This document shows, one piece after another, positions 4,769 through 13,242 of a DNA stretch of 18,056 bases. The position numbers and the translations under genes were made by a program. The number at the start of each line of letters is the position of its first letter. Position 1 is the stretch's first letter. A model generated the notes under the pieces. That model made no database searches and was not told the origin of the DNA. It was given only the letters and a program-made list of their open reading frames with translations. This DNA comes from Chloroflexota bacterium (GTDB lineage: Bacteria > Chloroflexota > Limnocylindria > P2-11E): NCBI GenBank assembly GCA_005881085.1, contig VBGU01000019.1, positions 1 through 18,056 of the forward strand, read 5' to 3'.

Positions 4769-5953
4769 ATGCCGTCAAAGACCCGCGCGCCCTACCGGCC
4801 CTTCGAGTACCTCGAGGCCGGCGCCGACTACCGGGAGTTCGCTCTCGCGAAGGAGCTCGACCGGGTGCCGTCCAAGCCCTACCCACTCGACGCCGAGCAG
4901 GCGAGCCGCCTCGAGCGGATCCTCGCGACAGCCCCGCTCGTGTCGTCGCACGACCACTGCATCGTCATGCCGGACGACATCGAGCAGATCCACGAGTACG
5001 CGCGCGAGCGCCGCACGTGGACCGGCTACGCGGGACTTGCCGCGGGGGGCGTCGACGTCGTCCTCGAGGCGTTCCTCGACGGCATGGGCGGCTGGCGCTG
5101 GGACGACGTCCTATTCGATCTCGGTATGCGGTACTCAGACATCGCCCATCAGGACTTTGTCTTCCGGGCCGAGACCGCGGCCGACCTGGACCGCGCGAAG
5201 CCGGCCGGAAAGTGCGCGCTCGTCTCGACGCTCGAGTGCGCGACGATGATCGAGGATGACGTCGACCGGGTCGACGTCCTCTACGGCTTCGGCGTCCGCG
5301 CCATGGGGATCACGTACAGCGAATCGAACGGGCTCGGGTCGGGTCTTCGCGAGGAGCGCGACGGTGGCCTGACCGATCTCGGTCGAGCGACGGTGCGTCG
5401 CATGAACAAGATCGGAATGACCATCGACGTCTCGCACTGCGGCGATCAGACGTCGCTCGACACCATCGAGGCAAGCGAGCGTCCGATCCTGATCACGCAT
5501 GCCGGCGCGCGCGGGCTCTGGAACACGAAGCGGATGAAGCCGGACGAGGTCCTCAAGGCGTGCGCCGCCAAGGGCGGAGTCATCGGCATAGAGGCAGCGC
5601 CGCACACGACGCTCACCGAGAACCACCCACTCCATTCCCTGGAGTCGGTGATGGACCACGTCGCGTACTGCGTCGAGCTCATGGGCATCGACCACGTCGG
5701 GCTCGGGCCCGACACGCTCTTCGGGGATCACGTCGGCTTGCACAGGGCGTTCGCCGCGGCACTTTCGCTCTCGCGCATCCAGCAAGGTGTGAAGTTCACG
5801 CCCGTCAAATACGTCGACGGGATGGAGAGCCCGGCCGAGGCGATGCCCAACGCGGCACGCTGGCTCGTCGCGCACGGGTACAAGGACGCCGACGTCGCGA
5901 AGATCCTTGGCGGCAACGTGCTGCGTGTTTTGAAGGAGACCTGGGCGCGCTAG
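4769..5953 (+). CDS. Membrane dipeptidase-family metallohydrolase (peptidase M19)
   Basis: A 394-residue amidohydrolase-fold protein of the renal dipeptidase family. Likely dinuclear-zinc ligands are H61 and H63 (SSHDHCI), the bridging E156 (TLECATMIEDD), H223 (IDVSHCGD), H244 (ITHAGARG) and D315 (VGLGPDTLF). In the classical family the first motif is H-x-D; here it is H-x-H, as in other amidohydrolases, so the substrate may not be a dipeptide. No signal peptide is visible, so it is probably cytoplasmic. The ATG at 4769 is chosen because GGGGAGG (4754-4760) stands 8 nt before it; the frame is open upstream but overlaps the divergent nth gene. It stops 2 bp short of the convergent DM13 gene. 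Confidence 0.85.
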   Translation: MPSKTRAPYRPFEYLEAGADYREFALAKELDRVPSKPYPLDAEQASRLERILATAPLVSSHDHCIVMPDDIEQIHEYARERRTWTGYAGLAAGGVDVVLEAFLDGMGGWRWDDVLFDLGMRYSDIAHQDFVFRAETAADLDRAKPAGKCALVSTLECATMIEDDVDRVDVLYGFGVRAMGITYSESNGLGSGLREERDGGLTDLGRATVRRMNKIGMTIDVSHCGDQTSLDTIEASERPILITHAGARGLWNTKRMKPDEVLKACAAKGGVIGIEAAPHTTLTENHPLHSLESVMDHVAYCVELMGIDHVGLGPDTLFGDHVGLHRAFAAALSLSRIQQGVKFTPVKYVDGMESPAEAMPNAARWLVAHGYKDADVAKILGGNVLRVLKETWAR

Positions 5954-5955
5954 AG

Positions 5956-6519
5956 CTACGCCGCGCTGAGGTCCGCCCAGGTGATGAGCACGCCGAAGGC
6001 GCGGCACCAGACGACGACGCTGTGGTAGACGGCCACGTCGGCGGTCTCCGGGAGCTCGTAATTGAAGGAGCCGTTGGTCGCCTTGAGGGGACCGAGATAG
6101 AGGCTCGTCCCCTCGGACCATTTCCCGCCCGTCTCGCGCGAGAGGTAGACGTGGACGTCCGGCGCGTTGGTGATCGCGACGTCCTCGAAGCGAACGATCC
6201 GCGTGCCACCAAGGTCGACCAGGCGGACCGGCCCCCTCCCGTTGTGAATGGCGTCCACGAAGTTGAGCTCGCCTGACCGGACGACGCGCGGGCCCACCGT
6301 GGGGCTCGCCTCGTTCAGCACGCCGGTCGTGCTTGGAAACGCACCTGACGCATTCAGCGAGGGAGCAGGCGACGGGACGGCCTCATCCCTATAGGTGCGA
6401 ACGAAGAGCGGCGAGGCGAGGTACCAGACGATGGCGGAGAGCGCGGCGAAGGCTAAGAGCGCGCCCGCGAGCCGCGCCGGGTGGGCGGAGAAGGAGCGCC
6501 CGATGGCCCTCACGGTCAC
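5956..6519 (-). CDS. Membrane-anchored DM13 domain protein
   Basis: A 187-residue protein with a single N-terminal transmembrane helix (about residues 15-37), a Pro/Ser-rich spacer (about 48-80) and a C-terminal DM13 domain (about 82-184). The domain shows the typical G.L.FVDAIHNG..PVRLVDLGG..IVRFEDV.ITNAPDVHVYLS pattern and the conserved cysteine C172 in VVVWCRAFGVLITWADL. DM13 domains have been proposed to bind haem or metal for electron transfer, a role that remains tentative. The domain would face the outside of the cell. The start is GTG at 6519; an overlapping ATG at 6521 runs straight into a stop. It is convergent with the dipeptidase-family gene and divergent from livK. Confidence 0.8.
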   Translation of the reverse strand: MTVRAIGRSFSAHPARLAGALLAFAALSAIVWYLASPLFVRTYRDEAVPSPAPSLNASGAFPSTTGVLNEASPTVGPRVVRSGELNFVDAIHNGRGPVRLVDLGGTRIVRFEDVAITNAPDVHVYLSRETGGKWSEGTSLYLGPLKATNGSFNYELPETADVAVYHSVVVWCRAFGVLITWADLSAA

Positions 6520-6538
6520 ATGCTGGCACGGCCCTTGA

Positions 6539-6567
6539 TTGACGCCTGCTCGGCCGCCTCCTACGCT
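6539..6567 (+). promoter_or_regulatory. Candidate promoter of the liv operon
   Basis: TTGACG (6539-6544) and TACGCT (6562-6567) are separated by exactly 17 bp and lie about 80 bp upstream of the livK start, in the 127-bp divergent spacer. The -35 matches 5 of 6 bases but the -10 only 3 of 6, so this is a plausible but unproven sigma-70-type site. Confidence 0.4.
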
Positions 6568-6646
6568 CGTGCGTCAAACGCGGGTCGTTCGATGAATGGG
6601 GAACACGCGAAGGCCCGACGACGTAAATCGCAAGTGGGAGGACCGA

Positions 6647-7906
6647 ATGCAGCGACGTTGGAACACAGCCGGTGCGATCATCGCCGGCTTCGCGATGCTG
6701 GCAACGGCATGCACAAGCGGCACAGGTGGCGGCGGTGGTGGCACGTCGAAGGGCGAGATCATTGTCGCCAGCGACCAGCCGACATCCGGTGGCGACGCCT
6801 CGGACGGACTGCCCGCACAGAACGGGATCCAGTTCGCGGTTGAGTCAGCGGGCTCGATCAAAGGCTTCAAGCTCACCTTCAAGGGCTGGGACGACACCGT
6901 GAACGGAAACCACGACCCGCAGAAGGGTGCGCAGAACATCCAGGAGATGATCGCCGACTCAAAGATCCTCGGGATGGTCGGGCCGAACAACTCGAACGTG
7001 GCGCGCGCGATGATCCCGATCGCGAACCGCGCGAGCTTCACGATGATCAGCGCAGCGAACACGAACGAGTGCCTGACGCAGACGTTCGCCTACTGCGAGG
7101 CGGACACCGGCACGACGCCAGCGAAGCTCCGGCCGAACGGCGTCAACAACTACTTCCGCGTGGCGGCGGCCGACACATTCCAAGGACCGGCCATGGCGGA
7201 CTACGCCTACGACACCCTCAAGTTCACGAAGGTCGCGATCTGGTCGGACAACGAGACCTTCGGCAAGGGCGTCGCTGACAAGTTCAGCACGGAGTTCACC
7301 AAGAAGGGTGGCACCATCGTGGTCCGGCAGGACTTCGACACAAAGACCACCAACGACTGGAAGCCCTTCCTGACGGACGCGAAGAACAAGGGCGCGCAGG
7401 CCGTCTATGCCGGCGCCACGAGTGGCACCAAGATCTGCATCCCGCGCGCCCAGATGAAAGGCATCCTGGACGGTCCGTACATGGTCCCTGACGGAGGGGT
7501 GAACGCGCAGTGCATCAAGGACGCGGCAGACAACGCCGCGAACCTGTACGGCACCGTCGCCGCCGCGGACGCAAACCAGAACCCTGACGCGAAGGCGACC
7601 ATCGACGCGTTCACGAAGCGCTTCCCCAAGAAAGAGGACGTCGGCTCGTACACCTTCCCGGCGCTCGACTGCGCGAACATCCTCATCGAAGCGATCGGCC
7701 GGGCCATTGACGCGAACGGCGGCAACATGCCGAGCCGCGAGCAGGTCCGCGCCGCGGTTGCGGCGACAAAGAACTTCAAGGGCACCACCGGCACGTACAC
7801 GTTCGACGCGAACGGAGACCCGACCTCGCCCACGATGGCGATCTTCCAGACGAAGGGGTCACCACTCGACTGGCTATTCGTCAAGCAGTTCGGGGTCGGC
7901 GGCTAG
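6647..7906 (+). CDS. livK: Branched-chain amino acid-type ABC transporter, substrate-binding lipoprotein
   Basis: A 419-residue extracytoplasmic binding protein of the Peripla_BP_6 (Leu/Ile/Val-binding) family. It starts with a lipoprotein signal peptide: positive MQRR, a hydrophobic core and cysteine C22 in ATAC, followed by a Gly-rich linker. The two-lobed domain then follows, with recognisable elements such as KGEIIVASDQPTSG, MVGPNNSNVARAMIPIANR and VAIWSDNETFGKGVADKF. The ATG at 6647 has GGGAGG 5 nt upstream and gives the signal peptide its proper start; a longer reading from 6596 is less likely. It is the first gene of a complete five-gene transporter operon. Members of this family bind branched-chain amino acids but also amides, urea or aromatics, so the substrate is not settled. 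Confidence 0.9.
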   Translation: MQRRWNTAGAIIAGFAMLATACTSGTGGGGGGTSKGEIIVASDQPTSGGDASDGLPAQNGIQFAVESAGSIKGFKLTFKGWDDTVNGNHDPQKGAQNIQEMIADSKILGMVGPNNSNVARAMIPIANRASFTMISAANTNECLTQTFAYCEADTGTTPAKLRPNGVNNYFRVAAADTFQGPAMADYAYDTLKFTKVAIWSDNETFGKGVADKFSTEFTKKGGTIVVRQDFDTKTTNDWKPFLTDAKNKGAQAVYAGATSGTKICIPRAQMKGILDGPYMVPDGGVNAQCIKDAADNAANLYGTVAAADANQNPDAKATIDAFTKRFPKKEDVGSYTFPALDCANILIEAIGRAIDANGGNMPSREQVRAAVAATKNFKGTTGTYTFDANGDPTSPTMAIFQTKGSPLDWLFVKQFGVGG

Positions 7907-7921
7907 CAGACACACGTCGGT

Positions 7922-7957
7922 GGAGGGGGCGATGTCGCCCCCTCCCCGCTGAGGGGG
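7922..7957 (+). promoter_or_regulatory. Strong hairpin between livK and livH with a competing hairpin over the livH Shine-Dalgarno
   Basis: The arms GGAGGGGGCG (7922-7931) and CGCCCCCTCC (7936-7945) form a 10-bp GC stem with a 4-nt loop. No T-run follows, so it is not a classical terminator. CCCCCTC (7938-7944) can instead pair with GAGGGGG (7951-7957), which is the livH Shine-Dalgarno. The two structures exclude each other. Such hairpins behind binding-protein genes often stabilise the upstream mRNA; here livH initiation could also be modulated. Confidence 0.6.
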
Positions 7958-7961
7958 ACAT

Positions 7962-9005
7962 GTGGTCGGCTCGCTGAAACAAGCACGGATCGCGTTCGTC
8001 GAGGCTCCAATTGGCCGTCTGGTGAACCTGTTGGTGATCCTCGCCGTCCTCTACGTGATCTTCATCCTGGCAATGAAGGTCGTAGGCCAGGGACCCAGCT
8101 ACTTCCTCCAGATACTGACGTTCGGCGTGGCCAACGGCGCGATCTACGCGCTGGTCGCGCTTGGCTACACGATGGTCTACGGGATCATCGAGCTCATCAA
8201 CTTCGCTCACGGCGACCTGTTCACACTTGGCGGGTTCATCTCGGTCTTCCTGCTTCCGATCTTCGGCCTTGATGCGAGCAAGGCCGGTACCGCTGGGATC
8301 ATCCTGCCCCTCCTCGCCGTCTTCATCGTGACGATGCTCATCTGCGGCGCCATCAACGTCTCGATCGAGCGTGTCGCCTACCGACCGCTCCGCCGCGCGC
8401 CGCGCCTGGCTCCGCTGATCACCGCGGTCGGAATGTCCTTCGTCCTCGAGGGCGTGATGTTCCTCTGGAAGGGTCCCTTCAACGTGCCCTACCCGAACCT
8501 GCTGCCCACGACCGGCTTCGTGATCGGCGGGGCCACGATCGGCGTGAAGGACATCTTTGTCATCGTCGTCGCCGGGATCCTCATGGTCGTCCTGGCGCTC
8601 TTTGTGAGCCGGTCGAGGCTCGGGAAAGCAATGCGCGCGACTGCCCAGGACCAGGACGCGACCGAGCTGATGGGAATCGACATCAATCGCACCATCGCGG
8701 CGACCTTCTTCATCGGCGCGGTGCTCGCGGGCGCCGGCGGAACGATTTTCGGTCTCTACTACAACACGATGGTCTTCGATCTGGGGTTCTCGGCGGGACT
8801 CTTCGCGTTCACGGCGGCCGTCTTTGGCGGCATCGGCAACATTCAAGGCGCGGCGCTGGGCGGGCTCCTCATCGGTCTGATCACGGCGCTCTGGGACGGT
8901 TACATGGAGTCGACCTGGACACAGGTCATCATCTTCGCGATCCTGATCCTCGTCCTCGTCTTCAGGCCGACCGGACTCCTCGGGATGCGCGTGCCGGAAA
9001 AATGA
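7962..9005 (+). CDS. livH: Branched-chain amino acid-type ABC transporter permease LivH
   Basis: A 347-residue inner-membrane permease of the LivH family with about 8-9 hydrophobic segments. The conserved LivH stretch GVANGAIYALVALGYTMVYGII.LINFAHGDLF lies near residues 50-88, and the C-terminal GGIGNIQGAALGG motif is present. Start is GTG at 7962 with GAGGGGGA just upstream; the ATG at 7960 is out of frame and closes at once. The N-terminus is extended by about 45 residues, with one extra hydrophobic segment, relative to short LivH proteins. It overlaps livM by 4 bp (ATGA), implying translational coupling. It would pair with LivM to form the translocation channel. Confidence 0.92.
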   Translation: MVGSLKQARIAFVEAPIGRLVNLLVILAVLYVIFILAMKVVGQGPSYFLQILTFGVANGAIYALVALGYTMVYGIIELINFAHGDLFTLGGFISVFLLPIFGLDASKAGTAGIILPLLAVFIVTMLICGAINVSIERVAYRPLRRAPRLAPLITAVGMSFVLEGVMFLWKGPFNVPYPNLLPTTGFVIGGATIGVKDIFVIVVAGILMVVLALFVSRSRLGKAMRATAQDQDATELMGIDINRTIAATFFIGAVLAGAGGTIFGLYYNTMVFDLGFSAGLFAFTAAVFGGIGNIQGAALGGLLIGLITALWDGYMESTWTQVIIFAILILVLVFRPTGLLGMRVPEK

Positions 9006-10222
9006 AAAGGCTCCTCTCGCGGCTCGGATCCATCCTGGAGCGCGACCCTCGAAAGGACCCGAACGCGGTCGTTTTCCTTCTCCTCACGTTCGGTGTCATC
9101 GCGTTCCCGATCGCGATTCAGATCGTCACACGCGGCAGCGGCAGCTTCCTGATCTCGCAGGCCGCGGACGCCGGCGTCTACGTGCTGCTCGCCATCGGAC
9201 TGAACGTCGTTGTCGGATTCGCCGGCCTCCTCGACCTCGGATACGCGGCCTTCTTCGCGATCGGCGCGTACACGTACGCATTCATCGCCTCGGACCATAT
9301 GGAGTTCACGCCGATCCACCAGGCCATCCACATCCCGTTCTGGATCGCGCTGCTCGTCGGCATGTTCGCCGCCGCGGGCGCCGGGGCGATCCTGGGCGCG
9401 CCGACGCTCCGGCTGCGAGGGGACTACCTGGCCATCGTGACCCTCGGCTTTGGCGAGATCGTGCCACGTCTCTTCCGGAACGCCTCGACGTGGACGAGCG
9501 GCGTCAACGGGATCTCCGCTCTCGACACGCCGGCCCTGCCGATCTGGCTGAACGGGCCCTGGTCTGGCGACGCCTTTGCGATCGTTCAGAACTTTAAGAT
9601 CATCGACCCGCTGGCCTACTACGTGATCATGGCCATCCTCGTCGCGATCTCCGTCGTCCTCGTGAACAATCTGCGCCGGTCGCGCATGGGACGCGCCTGG
9701 ATGGCCGTGCGCGAGGACGAGGTCGCGGCGGCGGCGATGGGCGTCAACACGGTCGGTGTCAAGCTGCTGGCCTTCAGCATCGGCGCGGCGTTCAGCGGCT
9801 TCGCGGGGACGTTCTACGGGGCCAAGCTGTCGCTGGTGTCGCCCGAGAACTTCGGCTTCACCGTCTCCATCACGATCCTGATCATGGTGGTGCTCGGGGG
9901 GATGGGGAACATCCCGGGCGTCATCGTGGGAGCGCTTCTCATCTACTACGTGATCTTCAATATCCTGCCCGGCCTCCCACAGCAGGCCTCGGACTTCGCC
10001 AACTCCATCGGCGCGACGAGCCTCAACAGCCCGAGTGGCGACTGGCCCGGTCTCGCCGGGGAGGTGCAGCGACTGAAGTACCTCATCTTCGGTCTGATCC
10101 TGGTGCTCACCATGCTGCTTCGACCGCAGGGCCTCCTGCCCAGCCGTCAGCGCGCGGAAGAGCTCCAAAAGGGCGTGCACGAAGACACCACGATCGAAGA
10201 CGTGAACGCGGAGGCGACATGA
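9002..10222 (+). CDS. livM: Branched-chain amino acid-type ABC transporter permease LivM
   Basis: A 406-residue permease, second membrane subunit of the transporter. Family hallmarks are VYVLLAIGLNVVVGFAGLLDLGYAAFFAIGAY (near residues 58-90), APTLRLRGDYLAIVTLGFGEI and the late GGMGNIPGVIVGA segment. About ten hydrophobic stretches are seen, starting after a charged cytoplasmic N-terminus. It overlaps livH upstream and livG downstream by 4 bp each (ATGA), so all three are translationally coupled. Confidence 0.92.
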   Translation: MKRLLSRLGSILERDPRKDPNAVVFLLLTFGVIAFPIAIQIVTRGSGSFLISQAADAGVYVLLAIGLNVVVGFAGLLDLGYAAFFAIGAYTYAFIASDHMEFTPIHQAIHIPFWIALLVGMFAAAGAGAILGAPTLRLRGDYLAIVTLGFGEIVPRLFRNASTWTSGVNGISALDTPALPIWLNGPWSGDAFAIVQNFKIIDPLAYYVIMAILVAISVVLVNNLRRSRMGRAWMAVREDEVAAAAMGVNTVGVKLLAFSIGAAFSGFAGTFYGAKLSLVSPENFGFTVSITILIMVVLGGMGNIPGVIVGALLIYYVIFNILPGLPQQASDFANSIGATSLNSPSGDWPGLAGEVQRLKYLIFGLILVLTMLLRPQGLLPSRQRAEELQKGVHEDTTIEDVNAEAT

Positions 10223-11025
10223 CAGATCGGGGGGCTGCGCCCCCCGGCGCCCAGGCCGGAGATGGCGCGATCTTGCGGATCGACCACGTCACGAAGCGCT
10301 TCGGCGGCCTCGTGGCCGTCGACGACGTCACCTTTGACGTCAAGAAAGGCGAGATCTTCGCGCTGATCGGTCCGAACGGCGCGGGCAAGACGACGCTCTT
10401 CAACGGCATCACCGGCATCTTTCCGCCAACCGCGGGACGGATCGTCTTTCAGGGCCGCGAGATCACCGGCGCGAAGCCGCACCAGGTCGCGGCGTTCGGC
10501 ATCGCGCGGACGTTCCAGAACATCAGACTCTTCGAGTACATGTCGTCCCTCGACAACGTGCGTCTCGGGCAGCACTGCCGAATGCACGCGAAGCTCTGGG
10601 ACTCGCTCTTCAAGACACCAGCCGAGCACCGCGAGGAGCAGCGCGTCACAGACCGCGCGATGGAGCTCCTCCAGTTCGTCGGCATCGAGCAATACACGCA
10701 TATATACGCGCGTAACCTGCCGTATGGCTCGCAGCGGCGCCTTGAGATCGCGCGGGCGCTGGCTACGAATCCCGCACTTCTGCTTCTCGACGAGCCCGCC
10801 GCCGGTTTCACGCCGCAGGAGAAGGTCGAGCTCATGGGACTCGTGCACAAGATCGTCGACCAGGGGGTCACCGTCTTCCTCATCGAGCACGACATGAAGG
10901 TCGTCATGGGTGTGTCCCGCCGGATCGTCGTGCTCGACCACGGCGAGAAAATCGCCGAAGGGACGCCCGAGCAGGTGCGCCGCGACCAGCGTGTCATCGA
11001 GGCATACCTGGGGACGCAGCACTAA
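10219..11025 (+). CDS. livG: Branched-chain amino acid-type ABC transporter ATP-binding protein LivG
   Basis: A 268-residue ABC ATPase. Walker A is GPNGAGKT (51-58), the signature region is LPYGSQRRLEIARAL, Walker B is LLLLDEP, and the switch histidine lies in FLIEHDMKVV. The family C-terminus, IAEGTPEQV....VIEAYLG, is present. GGAGG stands 4 nt before the ATG at 10219. The first roughly 16 residues (Gly/Ala/Pro-rich) are extra compared with typical LivG and are encoded by a GC palindrome at 10229-10245. LivG and LivF would form the cytoplasmic ATPase pair driving uptake. Confidence 0.93.
   Translation: MTDRGAAPPGAQAGDGAILRIDHVTKRFGGLVAVDDVTFDVKKGEIFALIGPNGAGKTTLFNGITGIFPPTAGRIVFQGREITGAKPHQVAAFGIARTFQNIRLFEYMSSLDNVRLGQHCRMHAKLWDSLFKTPAEHREEQRVTDRAMELLQFVGIEQYTHIYARNLPYGSQRRLEIARALATNPALLLLDEPAAGFTPQEKVELMGLVHKIVDQGVTVFLIEHDMKVVMGVSRRIVVLDHGEKIAEGTPEQVRRDQRVIEAYLGTQH
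10229..10245. repeat. GC palindrome in the first codons of livG
   Basis: GGGGGGC-TGC-GCCCCCC is a perfect 7-bp stem with a 3-nt loop inside the livG 5' coding region, beginning 8 nt after the start codon. It encodes part of the extra N-terminal Gly/Ala/Pro segment. It resembles REP-type palindromes and could limit livG initiation. Confidence 0.55.
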
Positions 11026-11736
<711 letters not shown>

Positions 11737-11762
11737 TGGTTCCGCTTCCCTAGACTTCGCGA

Positions 11763-13115
11763 GTGACCCGCACCGTTCCGCACATCCAGGTGCCCGCCGA
11801 CGTCGAGCGGGTGGTCGCGCGCCTCGTCGCCGCTGGGCATGAGGCTTACGTCGTCGGTGGATGCGTTCGCGACGCGCTGCGCGGCGTCGACCCGCACGAC
11901 TGGGACATCGCGACCAGCGCGACCCCTGAGGAGATCCAGAAGGTCTTTCGGCACGCGCTCTACCTGAACCGCTTCGGGACCGTCGTCGTCCGCCAGGGCG
12001 ACCACGAGATCGAGGTCACGACCTACCGTGTCGAGGCTGACTACGCCGACCACCGCCATCCGACGTCGGTCGCGTTCACGGACTCGCTCCACGAGGATCT
12101 CTCGCGGCGGGACTTCACCATGAACGCGATGGCCTGGCGGCCCGGGATCGAGGGGCGGCCGGGCGAGCTCGTGGACCCTTTCGGCGGGCAGGGGGATCTT
12201 GAGGCCCGGGTCGTGCGAGCCGTCGGCGAGCCGCGCGAGCGCTTCGCGGAAGACGCACTGCGGATGCTTCGCGCGGTCCGCTTCGCGACGCTGTTGGGCT
12301 TCGTGATCGACCCGCGAACGGGGGACGCGATCCGCGACTCCGCGTCTCTCGCAAAGAATCTGTCCGGCGAGCGGATCCAGCAGGAGATCACGAAGATGCT
12401 CGGGGCGCCGAAGCCGTCGGAAGCTTTTCGCCTGCTCTCCGACCTCGGGCTGCTCGAGGTGATCTGCCCGGAGCTCGAGATCGCGAAGGAGACCCCGCAG
12501 GACAAGGCTGTCGCGCAGAACGTCTTCGAGCATTCGCTCGCGACGCTCGACGCGACGCCGCCGGACGACCTCGTCCTACGGCTCGCCGGACTCTTTCACG
12601 ACATCGGCAAGCCGGCGACCTTCGCCGACGGCCACTTCCACCAGCACGAGTTCGTCGGCGAGGCGACCGCACGAGACATCCTGCGCCGGTGGCGCTTCGA
12701 CAAAGACACCGTGAGTCGCGTCACGCACCTCATCCGCAATCACATGTTCTGGTATCAGAGCGAATGGACCCCATCGGCGGTTCGCCGCTTTATTCGCAAG
12801 GTCGGGCTCGAGAACATCCCCGCGCTCTTCGCGCTACGCAAGGCCGACAACATCGGGAGCGGCGCGCGATCGCCGCGCATGTACGCGCTCGAGTCGCTCT
12901 GGGAGCGGGTGCAGGAGGAGATCCGCGCGGCATCGGCGTTCTCGCTGAAGGATCTTCTGATCGACGGCAACGACGTTATGAAGGAGCTCGGCATTCCCCC
13001 GAGCCCGCGCGTCGGGCACATTCTCAACGAGCTCTTCGAGCGCGTGACTGATGACCCGAATCTCAACACGCGCGAAGGCCTCCTGAAGCTCACGCACGAA
13101 ATCGGCGGCGACTAA
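11763..13115 (+). CDS. cca: CCA-adding enzyme / poly(A) polymerase-family tRNA nucleotidyltransferase with HD domain
   Basis: A 450-residue class II nucleotidyltransferase. The N-terminal catalytic head shows YVVGGCVRDALRG and the metal-binding DWDIATSATPEEI (DxD), then RRDFTMNAMAW and the nucleotide-recognition helix EDALRMLRAVRFA. A C-terminal HD phosphohydrolase domain begins at about residue 270 with LAGLFHDIGKPA and a later HLIRNHMFW. In bacteria this architecture adds or repairs the CCA end of tRNAs, sometimes acting as poly(A) polymerase instead; the two cannot be separated by eye. Start is GTG at 11763; TAGACT (11753-11758) just upstream could be a -10 box, giving a nearly leaderless mRNA. 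It is probably separate from the liv operon in function. Confidence 0.9.
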   Translation: MTRTVPHIQVPADVERVVARLVAAGHEAYVVGGCVRDALRGVDPHDWDIATSATPEEIQKVFRHALYLNRFGTVVVRQGDHEIEVTTYRVEADYADHRHPTSVAFTDSLHEDLSRRDFTMNAMAWRPGIEGRPGELVDPFGGQGDLEARVVRAVGEPRERFAEDALRMLRAVRFATLLGFVIDPRTGDAIRDSASLAKNLSGERIQQEITKMLGAPKPSEAFRLLSDLGLLEVICPELEIAKETPQDKAVAQNVFEHSLATLDATPPDDLVLRLAGLFHDIGKPATFADGHFHQHEFVGEATARDILRRWRFDKDTVSRVTHLIRNHMFWYQSEWTPSAVRRFIRKVGLENIPALFALRKADNIGSGARSPRMYALESLWERVQEEIRAASAFSLKDLLIDGNDVMKELGIPPSPRVGHILNELFERVTDDPNLNTREGLLKLTHEIGGD

Positions 13116-13133
13116 ATCCCGTCCGGACCCGGC

Positions 13134-13211
13134 CGAGGGGGCTGACGTGCTCGCGGGTCCCTCCCTCGACCACGTAGGGTCTCGGGTCCCACTGCGCCGT
13201 CAGCCCCCTCG
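13134..13211. repeat. 14-bp inverted repeat with 50-nt interior between convergent genes
   Basis: CGAGGGGGCTGACG (13134-13147) and CGTCAGCCCCCTCG (13198-13211) are perfect inverted copies. The interior holds two GGGTCCC direct repeats. The RNA would fold into a long stem on either strand. There is no T-tract on either side, so it is not a standard intrinsic terminator, though it lies between the converging cca and ytxH-like genes where termination is needed. It could be a structured RNA or a repeat element. Confidence 0.6.
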
Positions 13212-13242
13212 TCCGAGTCCTAACTGGATCGGCGCCTTGCTT

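Noticed and set aside
5135..6121. Minus-strand frame of 328 codons across the dipeptidase gene
   Set aside because: Antisense shadow. The + strand carries metal-ligand motifs and a good Shine-Dalgarno, and this frame also clashes with the DM13 gene.
8900..10180. Long open frame on the minus strand antisense to livM (426 codons)
   Set aside because: Composition is Asp/Arg/Glu-rich with no domain, as expected from the complement of GC-rich coding sequence; livM on the + strand is unmistakable.
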